From Candidatus Zophobacter franzmannii (GTDB taxonomy: Bacteria > Cloacimonadota > Cloacimonadia > Cloacimonadales > JAFGVF01), in NCBI GenBank assembly GCA_030765245.1, contig JAVCCX010000333.1, forward strand, positions 1 to 11,697: a DNA stretch of 11,697 nucleotides. Reading direction: 5' to 3'. The position numbers and the translations under genes are program-made. Every line of letters begins with the position of its first letter. The stretch's first letter is position 1. Positions 8,501 to 11,697 of this stretch are shown here, one piece after another. The notes beneath the pieces were generated by a model that was given only the letters and a program-made list of their open reading frames with translations, was not told the DNA's origin and searched no databases.

Positions 8501-8713
8501 ATCATGAATAGCATATTTCTTCCAGCCATTCTCATCCAACAGTGTATAGCCATCAGTTGTCTTAGATGCATGTACCCACTCGTCTCCAACCTGCTTGATT
8601 AACAGTTTCTGCCCATTTGGTTGTGTGTAGTCAATACTTGTTTTTGGTGCCTGAACTGCAATTGCAGAGAGTAGAATCAATAATAGAATTAGTGTAAATA
8701 TAGTTCGTTTCAT
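5594..8713 (-). CDS. Secreted M6-family zinc metalloprotease with C-terminal sorting domain
   Basis: A large extracellular protease (1039 aa from ATG 8713) of the immune inhibitor A-like M6 family. Residues 1-22 (MKRTIFTLILLLILL..., VQA) are a signal peptide. The catalytic motif HEFGHLLGVPD (H293, E294, H297, D303) gives the HExxH zinc site with the third-ligand Asp typical of metzincin-like M6 enzymes, followed by GEWDLMSSGAW. A beta-rich middle part follows. Near residues 760-930 is a choice-of-anchor J/cleaved-adhesin-like domain (NDWLISP, GIDNCTFDV). The last about 88 residues (NYPNPFNP, IYNLRGQKVK, SSGVYFYKL, KKMILLK) are a FlgD-like/type A sorting domain, so export across the outer membrane is likely. 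The frame continues to a TTG at 8776, but the ATG at 8713 has GGAGG 9 nt upstream and starts the signal peptide. It probably degrades extracellular protein; the substrate is unknown. It is convergent with the DUF3795 gene and divergent from the U32 gene. Confidence 0.9.
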   Translation of the reverse strand: MKRTIFTLILLLILLSAIAVQAPKTSIDYTQPNGQKLLIKQVGDEWVHASKTTDGYTLLDENGWKKYAIHDSKGDLVISDVVATNPEDRNDKELSFLQTIKPHSWYSQNQITRMRDGDRARLGNFPHTGNVNLLVIPVAFSDMSMNYSVTSFDNMMNSPTNFTGSFKTFYEENSYNTYSVTSTICPIVTLQRTHDSFGPQNQWSTFASLAIYGAEPYVNFANFDNNGNNVVEGVVIIHAGQGQESSGNTNDIWSHHSSLGVPANVDGMSIQKYAIAGESGSFGLQAGVGVTAHEFGHLLGVPDFYNTGSGADPDCTGEWDLMSSGAWNNNSWRPAHHNAWSKVFLGWMDMDYLEMPGNYTISNSNITEEVYAVETPDYDEYFLLENRQQTGYNTYAPGHGLLIYHVDEGYILSHMNSNDVNSGNHKGLQIESANGQLNSTGTAFPDGTANSFTDDTDPASITWDNHPTNRPLENITESGGNISFMFWNGPGYNPLLPSRNFNAELTEEMTVQFNWSLPNILGSDYEYLSYSNMLCTQFFGMTSEDPLEVGIKYSSEALEDYEDNYIDRVNFYVGDPDASYTLNVYNEGNDQDITVTQAITGITEIGLFTLDLQNPPLLNTDNDLYIGISASPGDGDPFGCDPSTYFSGKSNLVKLNGAWQSADVNLGFEGDWCVEFLLSNVGYTRSYVPEAYRIYKEGELLTQIDDWETTAYEEFDLEEGIFEYVLTVVYEEGESQDSNTESVFVDFNLVPTLWVDGFEEYASFEDNFYPWRSIDLDQTNNYPLTSDFPGNGGIKSFLVFNPSATMPPLGGNWGAFEGTNYLVAMATNQNQGDYNNDWLISPNYDVVQNSVFLFQAKTVDSSYGLDRFRVLVSTGSIETDDFVQISDGEYIEPPTAWSEYIFSLNDYVGQRVRVAVNCISEATYALGIDNCTFDVRIGISDDLIQPIARTILNDNYPNPFNPKTSISFDIAKESLVELGIYNLRGQKVKTLVNELIPQGSHSVIWDGENDEGNTISSGVYFYKLQAGSYTKTKKMILLK

Positions 8714-8715
8714 CA

Positions 8716-8727
8716 GGAGGTACCTCC
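8716..8727 (-). promoter_or_regulatory. Ribosome binding site embedded in a 12-bp palindrome
   Basis: On the minus strand GGAGG (8727-8723) precedes ATG 8713 by 9 nt, and it is followed at once by TACCTCC, making GGAGGTACCTCC a perfect palindrome. The downstream CCTCC matches the anti-Shine-Dalgarno sequence of 16S rRNA, so it could pair with and hide the ribosome site in the mRNA or between two transcripts. A TATAAA box (8741-8736) just upstream could be a -10 element, but no good -35 goes with it. Confidence 0.5.
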
Positions 8728-8940
8728 AGTTTAGATTTATATGACAGAAATAAACACTTCGGTAGATTCGAGTCAATACTTTTTTAGTGTATGGATGATC
8801 TAGCGTTGTAGAAGTGAAGCGAATGATGTGATATTAGTTGGATTCCTACAGCGTTGATTATGTTGTAATTAACTAATTAAACTTGCCCAAATTACTGCCT
8901 GAATAAACTTTGGAACAAATGAGGAATAATGGAGACGATA

Positions 8941-10926
8941 ATGAAACCTGAACTTTTGCTTCCGGCGGGAAATCCCGAAGCCTTTGCTGCTGCCATTGAT
9001 GGTGGGGCAGATGCTGTTTATCTTGGGATTGAACGATTCAATGCGAGAAACAGGGCTATAAATTTTAAGCTTTTTGATTTAGTAGGGATTGTTGATTATG
9101 CTCACAAGCATGATACCAAAGTATATTTAACACTCAATACCCTTATAAAAAACAACGAACTGGGACATCTGGCTAATACTATCCATATGATAGGACAGAC
9201 CGGTATTGATGCCATAATCATGCAGGATTGGGCTGTCTATTCATTGGTTAAACGACTGACGAAGATAGATGTCCATGCCAGTACTCAGATGGGTTTTCAT
9301 AACTCAGCCGGTGGTATGTTCTGTGAGAATAATAAGATTCCACGCATGATCCTAGCCCGGGAAGTGACAATCCCTGAGATAAATGGGATTCGCTCTAATT
9401 CCAAAACCGAACTGGAAGCATTTGTACATGGTTCCTTGTGCTATTCCTTCTCAGGCAAATGCCTGTTTAGTAGCTACTGCGGTGGAATGAGTGCTAACCG
9501 TGGACAGTGTCGCCAGCCGTGTCGTAGGATTTACCAGCAGAAGAAAGGAAGTGAATATCTCTTTAGTCTGAAGGATTTAGAGGCAATTGAGATTCTGCCT
9601 GAATTGATGAAACTTGGTGTTACAAGTCTGAAGATTGAAGGTAGAATGAAGCGACCTGAGTATGTTTATCGCGTGGCGAAGGCTTACCGAATGGTCCTTG
9701 ATGATATTACTAAAATAGAAGAAGCTAAATTGATCCTTCAGGATGATTATGCCCGTGAGAAGACAGGTTATTTCCTTGCAGGGAATGTGAAAGAATCGAT
9801 TGGTTCTGAAGTGTTTACGGGTAAACGAATCGGTGAAATCACTAAGACCAGTAAAGATACCCTTTCTCTAGTTCTTGATTACAAACTTGAAATTGGGAAC
9901 CTGATTAGAGTAAGACCTTTTGATGGGCGTGATGCTCCACCTGTGAAAATTAAAACATTGGTTGATAATAGCACTGGTGATGAGATAGAGATAGCTGATA
10001 GTGGCATGGAAGTGACAGTTAAGACTAATGATTTCCAGGTGAGAAAAGGTGAACAGGTTTACCTTGTCGCCGATAATACATACAAACCATCCCGCTTTAG
10101 GTCGAGAAATACGAAGAGATTGGTTCCGCTGACCCAAGAACAGCAGAAGAAGATGATTACTGATCTTAAATACAAGTCAGCAGGTACTGAGAAGGGACTA
10201 TATTTGAGAATTGAGGACCAGAAATGGCTTGATATTCTTGATGTTAGAAAGTCGTCCGGTGAGATCATGAGAATCGAATTCGACCGTTCTTTAATAGTCC
10301 CACGCTTAAAGGCAAGTGTATTGAAAAACATCTGGTTAGAGCTTCCATATTTTATTGCTGAAGAGAAACTTAATCAAGTCTCAAATGCAATTGATAAGCT
10401 TGTAAGACTCGGTTATTATAACTATTGCTTAAGCAGTGTTAGTCAGAAAGAGCTTTTCCCGAATGATCCTAAGATTAAGTTTATTACTAATGAAAAAGAG
10501 TACTGCTTGAATGACCTTAGCATTGACTTCCTTCAGCGACATGGGATGAGTAACTTCATCTATCCTTTCGAGAATGATTTTCCAAATCTTAATCATTATA
10601 AACTCAAAACAGGGATTGTGCCTGTTTACTTCTATCCTGACCTCTTCATCTCTCGCATGCCGGTGTATGCTGATGATTTCAAGGATACTGAGAATAAATA
10701 TCATATGCAACATAAAAATGGGATTACACATGTTCTCCCAACTGTCCCTGTTGCAATCTTCAATCTTAAAAAGAGATTACAGGATAAGGGATATAAGAGT
10801 TTCCTCATTGACCTTTCAAATGAAGTCCCGGGAGATCAGATGATTAAGACTCTCCTGCATCACTTTGGTGAAGGTACGAATCCGAAAGAGAGTACTCGCT
10901 TTAACTTTAAAAAGGGATTATGGTAA
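8941..10926 (+). CDS. U32 peptidase family protein (probable RNA hydroxylation protein, RlhA/TrhP-like)
   Basis: Annotated U32 'collagenases' include Escherichia coli RlhA (hydroxylation of 23S rRNA C2501) and TrhP (tRNA 5-hydroxyuridine), which work with iron and prephenate-derived metabolites; this protein probably modifies RNA rather than cleaving protein. From ATG 8941 it is 661 aa. The N-terminal TIM-barrel part shows MKPELLLPAGNPEAF, GGADAVYLG and the U32 signature EAFVHGSLCYSFSGKCLFSS. Cysteines at 167, 174, 180, 190 and 194 could hold an Fe-S cluster. LKIEGRMKRPEYV follows at about 233, then a beta-barrel part (GYFLAGNVKESIGSE) and a long C-terminal extension, closer to the roughly 650-aa RlhA than to the roughly 450-aa TrhP. 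The ATG at 8941 has GGAG 6 nt upstream; an in-frame ATG at 8929 is possible but its GAGGA lies too near. The 215-bp region before it is shared with the divergent protease gene. REP palindromes begin 2 nt after the stop. Confidence 0.88.
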   Translation: MKPELLLPAGNPEAFAAAIDGGADAVYLGIERFNARNRAINFKLFDLVGIVDYAHKHDTKVYLTLNTLIKNNELGHLANTIHMIGQTGIDAIIMQDWAVYSLVKRLTKIDVHASTQMGFHNSAGGMFCENNKIPRMILAREVTIPEINGIRSNSKTELEAFVHGSLCYSFSGKCLFSSYCGGMSANRGQCRQPCRRIYQQKKGSEYLFSLKDLEAIEILPELMKLGVTSLKIEGRMKRPEYVYRVAKAYRMVLDDITKIEEAKLILQDDYAREKTGYFLAGNVKESIGSEVFTGKRIGEITKTSKDTLSLVLDYKLEIGNLIRVRPFDGRDAPPVKIKTLVDNSTGDEIEIADSGMEVTVKTNDFQVRKGEQVYLVADNTYKPSRFRSRNTKRLVPLTQEQQKKMITDLKYKSAGTEKGLYLRIEDQKWLDILDVRKSSGEIMRIEFDRSLIVPRLKASVLKNIWLELPYFIAEEKLNQVSNAIDKLVRLGYYNYCLSSVSQKELFPNDPKIKFITNEKEYCLNDLSIDFLQRHGMSNFIYPFENDFPNLNHYKLKTGIVPVYFYPDLFISRMPVYADDFKDTENKYHMQHKNGITHVLPTVPVAIFNLKKRLQDKGYKSFLIDLSNEVPGDQMIKTLLHHFGEGTNPKESTRFNFKKGLW

Positions 10927-10928
10927 AC

Positions 10929-10972
10929 TTTCACCTTGCGGATGGTCCATAGACCTCCGCAATGGTGGCTTG
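10929..10972 (+). repeat. 44-bp direct repeat, copy 1 (contains REP unit)
   Basis: Identical over 44 bp to 10983-11026, with a 54-bp period. It contains the 34-nt REP unit 10933-10966: ACCTTGCGGA-T-GGTC, loop CATA, GACCTCCGCAA-T-GGT. The arms pair over 14 bp with one bulged T on each side. It starts 2 nt after the stop codon of the U32 gene. Confidence 0.88.
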
Positions 10973-10982
10973 GCAATCCAAT

Positions 10983-11026
10983 TTTCACCTTGCGGATGGT
11001 CCATAGACCTCCGCAATGGTGGCTTG
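10983..11026 (+). repeat. 44-bp direct repeat, copy 2 (contains REP unit)
   Basis: Perfect copy of 10929-10972; the REP unit is 10987-11020. Identity includes the flanks TTTC and GGCTTG, pointing to a recent tandem duplication rather than two independent insertions. Confidence 0.88.
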
Positions 11027-11044
11027 CTAATCAATCAACGAACA

Positions 11045-11077
11045 ACCATTGCGGAGGTTTTCAACCATCCGCAAGGT
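11045..11077 (-). repeat. REP unit in inverted orientation
   Basis: ACCATTGCGGAGG (11045-11057) and CCATCCGCAAGGT (11065-11077) are the reverse complements of the arms of the 10933 unit, with a different loop (TTTTCAA). Together with 10987-11020 it makes a head-to-head pair resembling a BIME of enterobacteria. Confidence 0.85.
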
Positions 11078-11099
11078 CTTTGTCCCGCAAGGTCTTTGT
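11069..11099 (+). repeat. Tandem REP half-sites at the 3' end of the RAYT gene
   Basis: CCGCAAGGTCTTTGT occurs at 11069-11083 and again at 11085-11099, period 16. The second copy runs into the stop codon of the minus-strand transposase gene (11101-11099). Confidence 0.75.
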
Positions 11100-11631
11100 T
11101 ACAATAAATCCTTTTCTATGATTTCTCTTTGACCCTTTTCAGATTGATATTCAGAAAAAGAGAGGTAATAGTTTTCAATGCTACCAAAAACTTCCTCATA
11201 AAAGTCTCTATCAATTATTGTATTATCATTTAGTTTTGTAATAGAGGAATAGTTCTTCTGAATCTCTGCTTTAGGATTTGAATGGATATAATGAACCACA
11301 AGATTTAAGTATTTATCTTTATTGATTTCTCTTACTTTAGCTCTACCCTCAAATAAAGTCCCGGACCGATTGTGCCTATGATTATAGTACTGCACATAAG
11401 CATTGAAGATATACATTATCCATTTAGATACTGGTTTTGATGTTGTTTGACGAGAAGATGGTAATGATTAGGCATGAGAGAATAGGCTATGATCTTTACA
11501 TACTCATCATGCTTTGATGTTTCAATGATTTGGATTAATTTCTCATAATCATGTGTATCCTGAAATATATTTCCTTTATCGCATCCCCTGTTATATATGT
11601 GGTAATACTTACCTTGTTCGTAAAGCAACAC
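11099..11631 (-). pseudogene. REP-associated tyrosine transposase (RAYT, Y1/HUH family), split by a -1 frameshift
   Basis: RAYTs are single-strand DNA nucleases related to IS200/IS605 TnpA that cut at REP hairpins. The N-terminal part (11631-11416) holds YYHIYNRGCDKGNIF and the HUH motif in MPNHYHLLVKQ (His56, His58). The C-terminal part in another frame (to 11099) holds KWIMYIFNAYVQYYN, NRSGTLFEGR and HYIHSNP, whose first Tyr is the probable catalytic one. The join is near 11443: the upstream frame runs from VKQ into HQNQYLNG and a stop, while the other frame reads TSKPVSKWIMYIF, the sequence expected in the family. Restoring one A in the CAACA at 11445-11441 would give one protein of about 178 aa, a normal RAYT length. 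No canonical slippery heptamer is seen. AAGGAGG (11640-11634) lies 2 nt before GTG 11631 and 5 nt before TTG 11628, so TTG may be the real start. It may be dead, a sequencing error, or frameshift-expressed. Confidence 0.82.
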
Positions 11632-11643
11632 TACCTCCTTCTC

Positions 11644-11655
11644 ACCTTGCGGATG
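11644..11655 (+). repeat. REP half unit upstream of the RAYT gene
   Basis: ACCTTGCGGATG matches the left arm of the REP unit and is then cut off. It lies directly before the ribosome site of the minus-strand transposase gene. Confidence 0.7.
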
Positions 11656-11664
11656 ATTTTACTC

Positions 11665-11697
11665 ACCTTGCGGATGGTCCCTAGACCTCCGCAATGG
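11665..11697 (+). repeat. REP unit at the right window edge (partial)
   Basis: ACCTTGCGGA-T-GGTC, loop CCTA, GACCTCCGCAA-T-GG: the same 34-nt unit as 10933-10966, with a single substitution, in the loop, and the last base beyond the window. Confidence 0.85.

Larger units (their letters stand above)
10929..11697. mobile_element. REPtron-like unit: RAYT gene flanked by REP palindromes (right end open)
   Basis: REP-type imperfect hairpins lie on both sides of a REP-associated tyrosine transposase gene: units at 10933-10966, 10987-11020 and 11045-11077 plus half units on the left, and a half unit plus a unit at 11644-11697 on the right. In known REP/RAYT systems the single-copy transposase recognises the REP hairpins of its own genome. 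The last unit is cut by the window edge, so the element may extend further. It has no IS-type terminal inverted repeats or visible target duplication. Confidence 0.75.

Noticed and set aside
5785..8589. Several ORFs of 60-90 codons on either strand inside the M6 protease gene
   Set aside because: Shadows of the long gene in other frames, without motifs or ribosome sites.
8714..8776. Extension of the M6 protease to TTG 8776
   Set aside because: It would bury the signal peptide behind 21 residues; ATG 8713 has a GGAGG site.
8780..8928. Promoter for the U32 gene (for example TTGATT with downstream AT-rich hexamers)
   Set aside because: No pair of boxes with acceptable match and spacing; the region is AT-rich and would give chance hits.
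10929..11099. Possible CRISPR array
   Set aside because: Only two exact repeats with a 10-bp gap, then inverted and half copies; repeat units are transposase-associated palindromes and no cas gene is present.
10865..11121. Two plus-strand ORFs with the repeated peptide RPPQWW or GWSIDLRNGG
   Set aside because: They are translations of the REP repeats; the repeated peptides follow from the 54-bp direct repeat, which is a whole number of codons.

Overview
The window looks like a fragment of an AT-rich genome of the FCB group, most plausibly a Candidatus Cloacimonadota (WWE1) lineage. This rests on two secreted proteins with Bacteroidota/Cloacimonadota-style C-terminal sorting domains (PNP...GQK...SGxYFYK...KMxxxK), on a coiled-coil envelope protein whose C-terminal domain resembles ones I associate with Bacteroidota, and on overall protein style. 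The phylum call is an inference; no rRNA is present.

Layout. (1) 1-1332, plus strand: 3' end of a large secreted beta-helix protein with a choice-of-anchor Q-like segment and a sorting domain. Its reading frame is broken near position 75-100. (2) 1333-1743: non-coding stretch with several hairpins, including a decayed copy of the palindromic repeat seen at the right end. (3) 3998-1744, minus strand: tight two-gene operon, an NFACT/RqcH-type protein followed 2 nt later by recO. (4) 4195-5070, plus: membrane-anchored coiled-coil protein of unknown function, closed by a textbook terminator. (5) 5182-5523, plus: small cysteine-rich DUF3795 protein with its own promoter, ending at a bidirectional terminator. 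(6) 8713-5594, minus: secreted M6-family zinc metalloprotease with a choice-of-anchor J-like domain and a sorting domain. (7) 8941-10926, plus: U32 'peptidase' family protein, probably an RNA hydroxylation factor. (8) 10929-11697: REP-type palindromes flanking a REP-associated tyrosine (Y1/HUH) transposase gene (RAYT) that carries a -1 frameshift.

Functional reading. Most genes are housekeeping (RecO repair, ribosome-associated quality control, RNA modification) or cell-surface/secreted (beta-helix protein, M6 protease, coiled-coil anchor protein). The accessory element is the REP/RAYT unit: 33-34-nt imperfect hairpins with fixed single-T bulges lie on both sides of the transposase gene, two of them within a perfect 44-bp direct repeat with a 54-bp period. 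A diverged copy lies about 9.3 kb away, so the repeat is probably dispersed in this genome. I find no defence island, CRISPR array, tRNA or rRNA.
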